The notes under the pieces were generated by a model. That model did no database searches, was not told the DNA's origin, and was given only the letters and a program-made list of their open reading frames with translations. 64,000 nt of DNA, from assembly GCA_902539235.1 (NCBI GenBank), contig CACBIC010000003.1, positions 1-64,000 on the forward strand, in the 5' to 3' direction. Positions 10,377 to 21,562 of this stretch are shown piece after piece; position 1 is the stretch's first letter, and every line of letters starts with the position of its first letter. The position numbers and the translations under genes are program-made. Source of the stretch: an uncultured Pelagibacteraceae bacterium. GTDB taxonomy: Bacteria > Pseudomonadota > Alphaproteobacteria > Pelagibacterales > Pelagibacteraceae.

Positions 10377-11896
10377 TGAAACCAAAAAAAACAGCATCAA
10401 TTCTTAAAAAATTTTTATTATTTAACTTAACTACATTTTCTATACTAGGATTATTCACAATATTTTATCTAAAAGCTATTCAACCAAACTTAGTAAAAAA
10501 AAGAGCAACTGATCATAAAATTATTATTAGCAATACAGTAGACCACTTAAAAAGACTTAATGTAAATTACAGCGAAGATGGAATTCGAACATTTTTACTG
10601 TCCACAAGATTTCTATTTCAAAGTTTAGATAGAGTACAATTTTACGATTTATCAGGAAAACTCATTGGAGATACAAATATTCTAGATTTAGATCAAAATG
10701 TTTTTTCAAGATCTGACGTTATTATTGAGGAGACTATTGGTGGCAAAAAGTCAACTAATGAACCTTCTTTTGAAAAATCTAATGAAAAAAGTGACGACTC
10801 TCTCAAGAAAATCTTACAACAGTATAAGGGCACTCCACTCACATTATCTGAGGTTAACAAAAATGATTTTTTTGTAAAAACTTTGAGTGAAATTAATCTT
10901 AAAGATCAAAATATTGGTTTTATATTAGTTTCAGAACAAGCAAACGATATAATTAATGCTGTTAAGGAGAGGAAAGATTTTATTATAAGAACTGTTTTTG
11001 CAGTAGCACTTGTAATTTTAATTTTTTCAATGTTTCTTAATAAATATATTCTTAAACCTATCGGTCTTCTGGTTAAATATAGTGACTCTATTAAAAAAAA
11101 GTCCTCCGAGAGTATTAGTATAAAGAAAGTTTTTGTTAGAGATGATGAAATAGGAAAGCTTACAATGTCAATTGATGAAATGACAAAAGAATTGCAACAT
11201 AGAACAAACAGAGCTGAAACATTTTCAAATGATCTAGCGCATGAGATAAGAAATCCCCTCGCATCTCTTAAAAGTGCTTCTGAACTTCTTGATAAAACAA
11301 CTGAGAAAAACGAAAGTGAAAAACTTTTAAAAATAATTAATCATGATGTAGAGCGAATAGAAAGATTGATTACTGACTATTCTCAAATGCTAAAAGATGA
11401 AGCTTCTTTATCAAGAGAAAAAATGAGTAAAATTAATTTAATGGAAGTAATTAATAACGTCGTTGAAGATTTTAAACAAGATTTGAGCAATCAAAATAAA
11501 AAAATTGAAATAAAGATTAAAGAAAAGATAAGTTCAAAAAACGGAAAGTTTATTTTGGGAATAGAAAATAGGTTAGAACAGGTAATAGCAAATTTATTGG
11601 ATAATTCTATTTCTTTTAGTCAAAATAATCAAAAAATTGAAATCAGTATAGCTGAGACAACAAAAAATCTCGTTATGACAATTAAAGATGAAGGACCTGG
11701 ATTTTCAGAGACCTCTCCTCAAAAAATATTTAAGAGATTTTATAGCAATAGACCCAAAAGCTTTGGAAAACATTCAGGGCTTGGACTAAATATTGTGAAG
11801 AATATTGTCGAACTGCATAAAGGCACTATAGCCGCATCAAATAGAATAAATACTAAAGGAGCTCAAGTAGAAGTATTGCTTCCAAAATTTTCTTAG
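10376..11896 (+). CDS. chvG: Sensor histidine kinase ChvG-like
   Basis: TM segments, HAMP, DLAHEIRNPLASL H-box, DEGPGFSE/GLGLNIVKNIVE; overlaps chvI by 1 nt. Confidence 0.85.
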   Translation: MKPKKTASILKKFLLFNLTTFSILGLFTIFYLKAIQPNLVKKRATDHKIIISNTVDHLKRLNVNYSEDGIRTFLLSTRFLFQSLDRVQFYDLSGKLIGDTNILDLDQNVFSRSDVIIEETIGGKKSTNEPSFEKSNEKSDDSLKKILQQYKGTPLTLSEVNKNDFFVKTLSEINLKDQNIGFILVSEQANDIINAVKERKDFIIRTVFAVALVILIFSMFLNKYILKPIGLLVKYSDSIKKKSSESISIKKVFVRDDEIGKLTMSIDEMTKELQHRTNRAETFSNDLAHEIRNPLASLKSASELLDKTTEKNESEKLLKIINHDVERIERLITDYSQMLKDEASLSREKMSKINLMEVINNVVEDFKQDLSNQNKKIEIKIKEKISSKNGKFILGIENRLEQVIANLLDNSISFSQNNQKIEISIAETTKNLVMTIKDEGPGFSETSPQKIFKRFYSNRPKSFGKHSGLGLNIVKNIVELHKGTIAASNRINTKGAQVEVLLPKFS

Positions 11897-11944
11897 TGAT
11901 CTTTCTTGATAAGATAGGTTTATATTGATATTAACAATTTCAAA

Positions 11945-13234
11945 ATGGAACAAGATTATAAAGTAAAAGATATAAATTTAGCAGATTTCGGCAGGAAAGA
12001 AATTTCTTTAGCTGAAACCGAAATGCCTGGTTTAATGGCATTAAGAAAAGAATATAAAGGAAAAAAACCATTAAAGGGTGCTAGAATTTTAGGTTGTCTA
12101 CATATGACGATCCAAACAGCTGTACTAATAGAGACATTAGTTGACCTTGGTGCCGAGGTAAGATGGTCATCATGTAATATTTTTTCTACACAGGATCATG
12201 CTGCTGCTGCAATAGCTAAGGCAGGTATACCAGTATTTGCTTGGAAAGGTGAAACAGAGGATGAATATTGGTGGTGTGTAAAGCAAACAATTGAAGGTAA
12301 GAAAAATTGGAAACCAAACATGATTTTAGATGATGGAGGAGATTTAACAGGTTTAATGCATAAAGATTATAAGGACATGTTGAAAGAAGTTAAGGGTGTT
12401 TCTGAAGAGACGACTACCGGCGTGTTAGCATTAAAAAAAATGGAGTCTAATAATCAATTACTCATACCAGCATTCAATGTGAACGACTCAGTAACAAAAT
12501 CAAAATTCGATAATCTATATGGCTGTCGAGAGAGTTTAGTTGATGGTATTAAAAGAGCGACAGATTTAATGATGTCAGGTAAAGTGGCGATTGTTGCAGG
12601 TTTTGGAGATGTAGGAAAAGGAAGTGCTGCTTCTTTGCGTCAGGCAGGCGCTAGGGTTATGGTTACCGAAACAGATCCAATATGTGCTTTACAAGCAGCC
12701 ATGGAGGGTTACGAAGTTGTCTTAATGGAAGATGCAATTAAACAAGCAGATATTGTTGTCACGGCTACTGGTAACAAAGATATTGTTACGGCTGACCATA
12801 TGAGAAATATGAAGGACAGAGCTATTTTGTGTAACATTGGTCACTTCGATAATGAAATTCAAGTCGAGGCATTAAAAAATTACAAATGGGACGAAATTAA
12901 ACCTCAAGTTCATGAAATTGAATTACCTAGTAAGAAAAGAATTATCCTTTTGGCCGAAGGCAGACTAGTTAATTTGGGTTGTGCTACAGGACATCCTAGT
13001 TTTGTTATGAGTGCTTCATTTACAAACCAAGTAATCGCACAAATTGAGCTATGGAATAATTCAAATAAATATGAGAATAAAGTATATGTTTTACCGAAAC
13101 ATCTTGATGAAAAAGTTGCAATGCTTCATTTAGAAAAAGTTGGTGCAAAACTAACAAAAATGTCAAAAGAACAAGCAGATTATATTAGCGTTAAACCATC
13201 AGGACCTTTTAAGCCGGATACTTATCGCTACTAA
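11945..13234 (+). CDS. ahcY: Adenosylhomocysteinase
   Basis: [41 protein letters not shown]-terminal KPDTYRY. Confidence 0.98.
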   Translation: MEQDYKVKDINLADFGRKEISLAETEMPGLMALRKEYKGKKPLKGARILGCLHMTIQTAVLIETLVDLGAEVRWSSCNIFSTQDHAAAAIAKAGIPVFAWKGETEDEYWWCVKQTIEGKKNWKPNMILDDGGDLTGLMHKDYKDMLKEVKGVSEETTTGVLALKKMESNNQLLIPAFNVNDSVTKSKFDNLYGCRESLVDGIKRATDLMMSGKVAIVAGFGDVGKGSAASLRQAGARVMVTETDPICALQAAMEGYEVVLMEDAIKQADIVVTATGNKDIVTADHMRNMKDRAILCNIGHFDNEIQVEALKNYKWDEIKPQVHEIELPSKKRIILLAEGRLVNLGCATGHPSFVMSASFTNQVIAQIELWNNSNKYENKVYVLPKHLDEKVAMLHLEKVGAKLTKMSKEQADYISVKPSGPFKPDTYRY

Positions 13235-13243
13235 TAGTAGCTA

Positions 13244-13696
13244 ATGATTGTTAAATCCTTAGAGCATTTAAAGCAAATATCAAAAAAAATTTCACAAAAA
13301 TTAAAAAATGGTGATTGCGTTTTTTTAATTGGTGAAATTGGTGTAGGGAAAACTACGCTCACAAGACATTTAATTAATAACATACAAAGCCAAAAAGGAC
13401 TTAAAGAAACAGAGGTGCTGAGTCCCACATTCAACTTACTTTACGAATATGAAATTAAAGATCTAAAAATTATGCATTATGATCTTTATCGAATAAAAAA
13501 AACCGAGGAATTAGAACATCTTGGTATTTTTTCTGAAAATGAAAAAACAATTAAAATTGTAGAATGGCCAGACTTAATTAAAACACCATTGACTAATAAA
13601 CTTGAGGTTCATTTAGAGTATGTAAAAAACGATAATGAAAGAAAAATGAATATTCATGGACTAGGTAAATGGAAAAATTTTGAAAATGAAATATAA
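13244..13696 (+). CDS. tsaE: tRNA threonylcarbamoyladenosine biosynthesis ATPase TsaE
   Basis: GEIGVGKTTLTRHL Walker A, SPTFNLLYEY, HYDLYRI. Confidence 0.92.
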   Translation: MIVKSLEHLKQISKKISQKLKNGDCVFLIGEIGVGKTTLTRHLINNIQSQKGLKETEVLSPTFNLLYEYEIKDLKIMHYDLYRIKKTEELEHLGIFSENEKTIKIVEWPDLIKTPLTNKLEVHLEYVKNDNERKMNIHGLGKWKNFENEI

Positions 13697-14648
13697 TTTG
13701 AAAAAAATTTCAGGAGATGCTTCTTTTAGAGAGTTTTATAGATTAAAAAAAAATAACAAAACTTCAATCATTGTCTCAGCTAAAAAGGAAAAATTTAAAA
13801 ATCTTGCGGTATATGCAGTGATTAATAATGTGCTTAACAATAACAAGATTAATGCTCCAAAATTATTAAGTAATCACTATAAAAATGATATGATAGAAAT
13901 TTCTGATTTAGGAGAAAAATCTTTCTACGATCATGTAATTTCAAAAAAAAATAAACTTAACAGCTATAAATTACTGATAAATTTATTAATTAAGATACAA
14001 AAAATAAAAGTTAAAAAATATTATAAATTTGAAAAACTTAAAATCAAAATACCAAAATATACAATTTCAAATCTCCATAAAGAGTCAGATTTGTTCTTTG
14101 ATTGGTACTTAAAATATTTTATAAGCAATAAAAAAATTTATAAAATTAAAAAGATTCTAAGATCTGAATTAAATAAAGTTTACAAAAAACTTAGTTATAA
14201 AAATGATACTTTTGTACATAGAGATTTTCATATTTCAAATGTAATGATTAATAAAAATAATTTAGGAATAATTGATAGCCAAGATGCAATTATTGGAAAT
14301 CCTTTGTACGATGTATCATCTTTAATTGATGATGTGAGGATAAAATTATCAAATAAACTTCAAAATCAACTTTTTAATTTTTATCATAAGAATTCAAAAT
14401 TGAAGGATGATCAAATTAAAAAATTAAAAAATGACTTTGATATTTTGTCGGTTCAAAGAAACTTGAAAATATTAGGAATATTTGTGCGTTTATACAAAAG
14501 AGATAATAAAGATAATTATCTTAAGTTTTTACCTCACACATGGACGCTTATTGAGAAAAGATTACAAAACCCAGCTCTTAAGAATTTAAAAACCTTATTT
14601 TACAAACACTTATCAATCAAAAAATTAAAAAAATTTAATAATTTATGA
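13680..14648 (+). CDS. Aminoglycoside-phosphotransferase-family sugar kinase (AmgK-like)
   Basis: FVHRDFHISNVMI and GIIDSQDAIIGNPLYDVSSLIDD kinase motifs; sits between tsaE and a MurU-like gene. Confidence 0.8.
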   Translation: MKMKYNLKKISGDASFREFYRLKKNNKTSIIVSAKKEKFKNLAVYAVINNVLNNNKINAPKLLSNHYKNDMIEISDLGEKSFYDHVISKKNKLNSYKLLINLLIKIQKIKVKKYYKFEKLKIKIPKYTISNLHKESDLFFDWYLKYFISNKKIYKIKKILRSELNKVYKKLSYKNDTFVHRDFHISNVMINKNNLGIIDSQDAIIGNPLYDVSSLIDDVRIKLSNKLQNQLFNFYHKNSKLKDDQIKKLKNDFDILSVQRNLKILGIFVRLYKRDNKDNYLKFLPHTWTLIEKRLQNPALKNLKTLFYKHLSIKKLKKFNNL

Positions 14649-15343
14649 GAATTAAATACGGAATGATCTTAGCGGCGGGATTAGGTAAGAGAATGCAGCC
14701 TTTAACACTTAAAACTCCAAAACCATTATTAGAAATAGGAGGCCGCACTCTCCTTGAAAGGGCAATTAATCTTTTTATCAATCATGGTGTAGAGGAGATA
14801 ACAGTTAACGTTCATCATCTTGCTAATCAAATAGAAGAACTTATCTCAGATCTTAAATCAGATGTTAAAATTAAAATATCAAATGAAAAAGATTTATTAT
14901 TAGATACTGGTGGTGGTGTGAAAAAGGGGGCAAAAGATTTTAAGAATAATCCTTTTTTTGTAATTAATCCAGATACGCTTTGGAGTGATAAATATTCTGA
15001 AGAAGTAAAATCTTTAGAAAAAGAGTATTTCAAAAATAAAAGACCCTGTTTATTACTAGTTAGAAAAGAATTATCATTGGATAATTCTTTTAAAGGTGAC
15101 TTTAATTTAAAAAATAATTTAATTTCTAAAGATGAACATAACCAATTTATTTTTACTGGCTTACAAATAATGAAAAATGATAATTTAGCCTTTTTAAATA
15201 AAAATGTTTTTTCTATGAATGAAGTTTGGACTAAATTAATGAGTGAAAATAATCTTGGTGGATTGGAAAGTAATCAAAAGTTTTATCATTTAAACACCAT
15301 AGAGATGTTTGAAAAAATATCTACCTTAAGTTCTATTGATTAA
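14645..15343 (+). CDS. Nucleotidyltransferase family protein (MurU-like)
   Basis: MILAAGLGKRMQPLTLKTPKPLLEIGGRTLLERAI. Confidence 0.85.
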   Translation: MRIKYGMILAAGLGKRMQPLTLKTPKPLLEIGGRTLLERAINLFINHGVEEITVNVHHLANQIEELISDLKSDVKIKISNEKDLLLDTGGGVKKGAKDFKNNPFFVINPDTLWSDKYSEEVKSLEKEYFKNKRPCLLLVRKELSLDNSFKGDFNLKNNLISKDEHNQFIFTGLQIMKNDNLAFLNKNVFSMNEVWTKLMSENNLGGLESNQKFYHLNTIEMFEKISTLSSID

Positions 15344-16052
15344 ATATTATTTTTTTTGCCCTAGAAGCATCTAGATATAAATATTTTTGAATTTTTAATT
15401 GATTATCAAATTCGATTATTAGTGGATTTCCTGTTGGAATTTCTAGTTCATTAATCTTTGTGTCTGAAATCTTAAAGAGATACTTACACAATGCTCTCAA
15501 TGAATTTCCATGAGCTGATATCAAAATATTTTTTCCATTTTTCAAATTCTTATTTATTTCAATATCATAAAAAGGAACAACTCTTTCGTAAGTATTCTTT
15601 AGGGATTCTGTCAAAGGAATTTTATTTTTGGGTATTCCGCTGTTTAAAGGGCTGAAATTTTCAAGGTAGTTACTATCTTTAGCTAGGAGAGGAGGTGCTA
15701 CGTCCCAAGATCTTCTATACTTTTTAAATTGTTCTTCACCAATTTTCTTTCTTGTTTCCTCCTTATTTAAACCTGTCAATGAACCATAATGTCTTTCATT
15801 TAATTCCCAAGAAGTATTAAACTTCATGGGTAAATTCAAAGTTTTTAAGACAATTGTGAGCGTTTCAATTGCTCTTTTAAGGTAAGAAGTATAACTAATA
15901 TCTATTTTGATATTCAATTCTCTTATTAACTCACCTGACTTTTTAGCTTCTTCTTTGCCTTTCTCTGAAAGATTAACATCTACCCAGCCCGTAAATCTAT
16001 TTTCAGCATTCCAGGTACTTTGGCCATGTCTTGTTAAGATTAGTTTACTCAT
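15333..16052 (-). CDS. gpmA: 2,3-bisphosphoglycerate-dependent phosphoglycerate mutase
   Basis: LTRHGQSTWNAENRFTGWVDVNLSEKG, NERHYGSLTGLNK, SAHGNSLRALCKYL. Confidence 0.95.
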   Translation of the reverse strand: MSKLILTRHGQSTWNAENRFTGWVDVNLSEKGKEEAKKSGELIRELNIKIDISYTSYLKRAIETLTIVLKTLNLPMKFNTSWELNERHYGSLTGLNKEETRKKIGEEQFKKYRRSWDVAPPLLAKDSNYLENFSPLNSGIPKNKIPLTESLKNTYERVVPFYDIEINKNLKNGKNILISAHGNSLRALCKYLFKISDTKINELEIPTGNPLIIEFDNQLKIQKYLYLDASRAKKIIFNQ

Positions 16053-16092
16053 ATAATTTAATTAAGTTATTATGTACTATATAAAAATCTAA

Positions 16093-16485
16093 ATGAAAAA
16101 TATTTTCTTCTCCACTTCGAAATATTTATTCTATTTTTCATTTATAATTCTATTAATTCTTTATCTGTTCCCAGGAAGTTTAATTGGTTACTTTTTATAT
16201 GGAAATTTAGGTAAACAACCTGATTTTATTTCAAATCCAATAGGAACTTCTATTAATCACCTAGTATTCTTTTTCTACCTAAGTATTTTAGGTTTTATAT
16301 TTCGATACAATCAAAAAAAATTTATAAATAGCTTTCCTTTTTTATTCTTGATTTCAATAATTTTGGAATTATTTCATTATCTTATTCCTAATAGAGCATT
16401 TGAACTTAATGATTTATATGCAAATAGCTTGGGAGTATTATTAGCTTATTTTATATTAAAACTTTTAAGGAAAACTAGGAACTAA
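16093..16485 (+). CDS. VanZ-like membrane protein
   Basis: Multi-TM; HYLIPNRAFELNDLYANSLGVLLAY resembles the VanZ motif. Confidence 0.6.
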   Translation: MKNIFFSTSKYLFYFSFIILLILYLFPGSLIGYFLYGNLGKQPDFISNPIGTSINHLVFFFYLSILGFIFRYNQKKFINSFPFLFLISIILELFHYLIPNRAFELNDLYANSLGVLLAYFILKLLRKTRN

Positions 16486-16983
16486 ATGAATTTACGTATT
16501 ATTATTTTATTTTTGATTTTTTTTTCTAATACAATAGCAGAAGAAATATCTGGTATTCCAAAAATTATAGATGGAGATACTGTTCATATAAATGAAAATA
16601 AATTCAGATTAGAAGGTATAGACGCTCCAGAAATGAGACAAAAATGTAAAAAAGAGTCTTTAAAAATTTCATTTATAATTGGTTTCACATTTTACAAAGA
16701 TTATAACTGTGGGAAAGTTTCAAAAGAAAAGTTAAAAAGCATAATTCGTGGATCAGAAATAAAATGTATATTTACAACTAAAGACAGATACAAAAGATAT
16801 ATTGCTACATGTTATAAGGAAAAAACAAACTTAAATCAGTGGATGGTAAGAAATGGATATGCAATAGCATATAGAAGATACTCAAAAAAATATATACTAG
16901 ATGAAGATTTTGCTAAAGAAAACAAACTAGGATTATGGCAAGGGAAGTTTATGAGTCCAGAAAAATGGAGAAAGCTTAACTAA
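16486..16983 (+). CDS. Thermonuclease (SNase) family protein, secreted
   Basis: IDGDTVHINENKFRLEGIDAPEMRQKC; signal peptide; ENKLGLWQGKFMSPEKWRK. Confidence 0.9.
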   Translation: MNLRIIILFLIFFSNTIAEEISGIPKIIDGDTVHINENKFRLEGIDAPEMRQKCKKESLKISFIIGFTFYKDYNCGKVSKEKLKSIIRGSEIKCIFTTKDRYKRYIATCYKEKTNLNQWMVRNGYAIAYRRYSKKYILDEDFAKENKLGLWQGKFMSPEKWRKLN

Positions 16984-17002
16984 TTTTTAGTATAACTACT
17001 AA

Positions 17003-17602
17003 GTGATTCATTTTAAAAAAATAATATTAATTTCAATTTTTTTTATTTTAGGTGCCTGTTCGTCGATTCCAAAAAATACTCAAAATAGTTGTGCTATCTT
17101 TGAAGAAAGATATTTGTGGTACAAACATTCCAAGGCTTCCTACGAAAAATGGGGAGCGCCTATTCATATACAACTAGCATTTGTAAAAAAGGAAAGTGAT
17201 TTTAATTGGCTTGCAAAACCTCCAAGAACTAAATTATTTAAAGTAATTCCATTTAAAAGACCCTCATCTTCATTTGGATATTCCCAAGCAGTTAAAGGAA
17301 CTTGGGAACAATACAAAAGAGAAACAAATAATCCACTAGCTACAAGAGCAAGATTCAAAGATTCGGTAGATTTTATTGGATGGTACATCCATAAAACAAA
17401 TAAAATTTTAAGAATTTCAAAAAAAGATCCTTATCGACAGTATTTGGCTTATTATAAGGGTTGGGGAGATTATAAAAACTATTCCAAAGATAAAAAAGCA
17501 ATAATTTATGCAAATTCAGTGAAGGACATGGCAAGCAAATATAGAAAACAATTGACGCTTTGCAAAAAAAATCTAGATAAAAACAAATATATTATTTTTT
17601 AA
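17003..17602 (+). CDS. Putative lipoprotein with lytic-transglycosylase-like domain
   Basis: GTG start, lipobox ILGACSS, KKESDFNW...SFGYSQAVKGTWEQYK, YLAYYKGWGDY. Confidence 0.65.
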   Translation: MIHFKKIILISIFFILGACSSIPKNTQNSCAIFEERYLWYKHSKASYEKWGAPIHIQLAFVKKESDFNWLAKPPRTKLFKVIPFKRPSSSFGYSQAVKGTWEQYKRETNNPLATRARFKDSVDFIGWYIHKTNKILRISKKDPYRQYLAYYKGWGDYKNYSKDKKAIIYANSVKDMASKYRKQLTLCKKNLDKNKYIIF

Positions 17603-20600
17603 GTTGCTTCTGTAACTCAATTTCAACAGCATCAATCCTCTTGGTTCCTTTTCCAACAATTGTATAAACAGTAGGAATTACGTAGAGAGTGAAAAATGTT
17701 GAGAATAACATTCCACCAAAAATTGTTATACCAACAGTTAATCGACTTGCAGCACCAGGTCCAGTTCCAAGAATAAGTGGTAAAACTCCAATAATTGTTG
17801 AGATGCTTGTCATGAGAATAGGTCTTAGCCTGATTGCGGCAGCTTCAAAAACTGCAACTTCTAAATTTTTTCCTTCCTTTCTTAACTGATTAGCGAATTC
17901 TACAATTAGGATACCGTTTTTAGCTGAGAGACCGATCAAAATAATTAATGCTATCTGGCTATAAACATTCAATGAAGACCCAACTACTAGTAAACCAATT
18001 AATCCACCAAGAATAGCCATAGGCACAGTTAACATAATTGTTAGTGGATGCCTCCAGCTTTCAAATTGAGCACTCATGGCCAGGTATGCAGTAATTAATG
18101 CTAAAGCAAATATTACATAAAGTTCAGTGTTAGTTTTTTTATACTCTTCACTTTCTCCTTTATAAGCAATTTTTGCTTGAGGTGTATTTTGTTCTACAAT
18201 ACCTACTAAAAACTTTAGAGCCTCATCAAGTGAATAATCTCCAACAAGTCTTGCCGAGATAGTAACTGCTTTTTGTCTATTGTATCTTGCTAAGAACGGT
18301 GACTGTCCCTCTTCATCATATGCAACTAAGTTTGATACAGATACAAGCTTTCCATTGTTTTTAGATCTCACAAAAACTTTACTTATACTATCTGGCTCTT
18401 GGCGATCTTTGATATCACCTTGCAAAATTATAGAATATTCTTTTCCATCTCTTGTAAAGTTTGTAACTCTTTTTGAACCAAAAATTGTTTCTATAGTTTT
18501 CCCTATATCTTCTGTAGAAACTCCTAGATCAGCAGCTTTTTTTTGATCTATTTTTACATTTAATTGAGGTTTGTTCAGATCAAAATCATCTTGAATAGAG
18601 GTAAGACCAGGATTTTTTCTTGCTTCTTTTTTAATTATCTCTTTCCACTCAATCAATTGTTCATACGTGTTACCCAAAACAACAAATTGAACAGGACTTT
18701 CTATACCGCCAGTCCTTATTCCCTGAGGCATTATTGGAAAAGCCAAAACACCCGGTACTCTCGCAATTTTTCCAAAAGACTCTCTCATTATCTCGACTCC
18801 ATGACGATCTCTTTTAGCCCAAGGTTCTAAAAGAACAATTATAAAACCACTATTTACTTGTTTAGCTGACTTTCCAAAACCTGGAACTCGCATGATTAGT
18901 TTTCTATATTCACCTTTACCTACACTTGGAAGCAACAATTCCTCAATTTCTTCTGCTCTATCTTTGGTAAAATTAAAACCAGATCCTTGTGGAGCTTTTA
19001 CGATTACAAAAAATGCTCCCCTATCTTCAGGAGCAATTAATTCTTTCTTAGCAAAATTAAAAAAGAATATTGTTAATGCAAGAGTACCCAACAAAAAAAT
19101 AGTTATTGTTTTTCTTTTCTTAATCCAATTTAATAGTGAAACTTTATAAAGATAAGTGAGATCTTTTAAAAACTTCTCAAATTTTAAAACAATTTTTGAT
19201 TTTTGCATATTTTTTTGTAAAAATTTACTAGCCAACATTGGACTTAATGATAAAGCAACAAAGCTTGAAATAATTACAGCTGACGCAAGAGTAATTGCTG
19301 TTTGAGTAAAAAGAACTCCTGTAATTCCTTTAATAAAAATTAGAGGAACAAATACTGCTACTAATACAACAGTTGTAGCTATTATTGCAAAAGATACCTG
19401 TTTAGCACCTTTGTAAGCTGCAACTAAAGGTGTATCTCCTAACTCTATTCTTCTCACTATATTTTCAAGCATTACAATGGCATCATCAACCACAATACCG
19501 ATAGCTAATACTAAGGCCATCAAAGTAAAAAGATTAATTGAAAAATCAAAAATATAAATTGATAAAAAAGTTGAGATTAATGAAACAGGCAAAGCTATTA
19601 AAGGGACAACCAAGGCTCTAAGGTTGCCTAGAAATAGATAAATAATAATAGTCACCAGTATTAATGCAATGATCAGCGTTTTATAAACTTCCTTAATAGC
19701 AGATTTTATATAATTACTTCTATCAAATGAAACCTCTAACGTAGTGCCTGGTGGTAAGCTAGGTTTTAGTTCTTTTATCTTTTTTTTGATCCCATTAGCT
19801 ACCGCGATGGTGTTCGCATCAGATTGTTGATAAATCCCTATTCCAACAACTTGCTTACCGTTACCTTTAAAAAGAGTTCTTGTGGACTCAGCTCCTAATT
19901 CAATTCTTGAAACATCTGACAACGTTATGATTGAACCGTCCTTAGCTCTTTTTAGTGGCAGATTTTTATAATTATCAACCTCTTTATAAGCTTTATCGAG
20001 TTTTATAGTTAGATCAATATCCCTTGACTCAATTCGCCCAGCTGGGAACTCTGTATTTTCTCGTCTAAGAACTGCCTCAACTTCTTGAGTAGTAAGATCT
20101 CTTGCAGCTAAAGCTATTGGATCTAACCAAACTCTTAGTGAGAGCTCTCTTTGACCACCAAGGCGAACTCTGCCTACGCCATCAACAGTAGAAAAAGTAT
20201 CAGTTAAATATCTATCGGCGTAATCAGTTAATTCTAAATCAGTCATCGTTTCAGAGTTGAATGATAACCACATAGTAGTTCTCATACCTGCACTTTGTTT
20301 AAAAATTTCAGGTTGTTCCGCACCCTCTGGTAAATTATCAAGCACTCTAGATACAGAGCTTCTTACATCGTTAGCAACGTCATCTAAATTTAAACTCGTC
20401 TCAAATGTGAGTGTAATTCTTGAACTTTCATCTTCACTAAATGAGTCTATTGTTTCTAGTCCGGGTGTTCCTCCAACAAAGTCCTCAATTTTTTGAGTTA
20501 TTTGAGTATCAACAATTTCTGCCGATGCACCTCTGTACTCAGTTTGAATAGTTACCACAGGAGGTTGCACATCAGGTAGTTCATCAGTTGGAATTTCTTG

Positions 20601-20687
20601 AAAAGTTACAAGACCAAATATCACTAATACTAAGCTCATTACTGAAGCCACGACAGGTCTTTTGATAGATAGGTCTGTTAAAAACAT
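17592..20687 (-). CDS. RND efflux transporter permease (AcrB/MexF type)
   Basis: 1031 aa; SIKRPVVASVMSLVLVIFGL, AIGIVVDDAIVMLENI, IGLSAKNGILIVEFA. Confidence 0.96.
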   Translation of the reverse strand: MFLTDLSIKRPVVASVMSLVLVIFGLVTFQEIPTDELPDVQPPVVTIQTEYRGASAEIVDTQITQKIEDFVGGTPGLETIDSFSEDESSRITLTFETSLNLDDVANDVRSSVSRVLDNLPEGAEQPEIFKQSAGMRTTMWLSFNSETMTDLELTDYADRYLTDTFSTVDGVGRVRLGGQRELSLRVWLDPIALAARDLTTQEVEAVLRRENTEFPAGRIESRDIDLTIKLDKAYKEVDNYKNLPLKRAKDGSIITLSDVSRIELGAESTRTLFKGNGKQVVGIGIYQQSDANTIAVANGIKKKIKELKPSLPPGTTLEVSFDRSNYIKSAIKEVYKTLIIALILVTIIIYLFLGNLRALVVPLIALPVSLISTFLSIYIFDFSINLFTLMALVLAIGIVVDDAIVMLENIVRRIELGDTPLVAAYKGAKQVSFAIIATTVVLVAVFVPLIFIKGITGVLFTQTAITLASAVIISSFVALSLSPMLASKFLQKNMQKSKIVLKFEKFLKDLTYLYKVSLLNWIKKRKTITIFLLGTLALTIFFFNFAKKELIAPEDRGAFFVIVKAPQGSGFNFTKDRAEEIEELLLPSVGKGEYRKLIMRVPGFGKSAKQVNSGFIIVLLEPWAKRDRHGVEIMRESFGKIARVPGVLAFPIMPQGIRTGGIESPVQFVVLGNTYEQLIEWKEIIKKEARKNPGLTSIQDDFDLNKPQLNVKIDQKKAADLGVSTEDIGKTIETIFGSKRVTNFTRDGKEYSIILQGDIKDRQEPDSISKVFVRSKNNGKLVSVSNLVAYDEEGQSPFLARYNRQKAVTISARLVGDYSLDEALKFLVGIVEQNTPQAKIAYKGESEEYKKTNTELYVIFALALITAYLAMSAQFESWRHPLTIMLTVPMAILGGLIGLLVVGSSLNVYSQIALIILIGLSAKNGILIVEFANQLRKEGKNLEVAVFEAAAIRLRPILMTSISTIIGVLPLILGTGPGAASRLTVGITIFGGMLFSTFFTLYVIPTVYTIVGKGTKRIDAVEIELQKQLKK

Positions 20688-21560
20688 TTAATTTCTTGGA
20701 TTTATAATTTTGATTTTAGCATTATTTCTTACTTTCGAGACTCCTTCAGTAATAACAAGATCGCCTTCATTTATTCCTGAGACAACAGAAACTTTTCCAA
20801 AATTTCTTTTACCAATTTTAATGTTTTTTTTTTCGGCAGTTTCGTCTCTTACTGTGTAAACAAAAGCTGTACTTCCTTGAATAGTGACAGCGCTTTCAGG
20901 AACTCCAATTTGGTTTATTTCATCATATATAATTTTCACTGTCATTAATTGCCCTGGAATGATATCGAAATTAGAATTATCTACTATAACTCTAGATAAA
21001 ATCGATCTCGTTGAGGGATCTATTCTTGAGCTAATAGTTTGAATTTTTCCCTTAAAAGCTTTCTTAAATGCTGAACTTGTTATTTCTGCTTTTAATCCTG
21101 GTTTTAATATACTTACATAATTCTCTGGAACTTTTATATCTATTACTATTTTTTTTAAATCATCTAAAGTTACTATTAAACTCTCTGAACCTAAAACTCC
21201 TTGAGCAATTTCTCTTTTACCTAATTTCCCTTCAAAATCTGCAACAATCTCCTCTCCACTTACGAGCCTAAGGATTATTTCACCTTTTTTTACAAATCTA
21301 TTGTCAATGTTTAATTTTCCAGAAACTTCATTAGTTTTTATTCTGTAAGTTTTTGAATTTTGTGCTATTGCGGTCCCAAAAGTTTCTATACTTTTGTAAA
21401 ATAAAGATTTTTCAACTTCTTCGACGATTACACCCGGTGCAGGCCTTACGCTGAATTTTTTCTTAAAATGCAAACCAATAAAATGTCTAGCAGCAATAAT
21501 TGCAAAAATAGCAATAAAGAAAATGATTAGAAAAGCTTTTAATTTTGATGATGCTTTCAT
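20688..21560 (-). CDS. RND efflux periplasmic adaptor (membrane fusion protein)
   Basis: N-terminal TM plus HlyD/AcrA-type repeats (VPESAVTIQGSTAFVYTV, INEGDLVITEGVSKVRNNAKI); start probably MKASSKLK rather than 21587. Confidence 0.88.
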   Translation of the reverse strand: MKASSKLKAFLIIFFIAIFAIIAARHFIGLHFKKKFSVRPAPGVIVEEVEKSLFYKSIETFGTAIAQNSKTYRIKTNEVSGKLNIDNRFVKKGEIILRLVSGEEIVADFEGKLGKREIAQGVLGSESLIVTLDDLKKIVIDIKVPENYVSILKPGLKAEITSSAFKKAFKGKIQTISSRIDPSTRSILSRVIVDNSNFDIIPGQLMTVKIIYDEINQIGVPESAVTIQGSTAFVYTVRDETAEKKNIKIGKRNFGKVSVVSGINEGDLVITEGVSKVRNNAKIKIINPRN

Positions 21561-21562
21561 TT

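Noticed and set aside
11897-11944. SAH/SAM riboswitch upstream of ahcY
   Set aside because: Only 48 nt of AT-rich spacer with no recognisable aptamer core.
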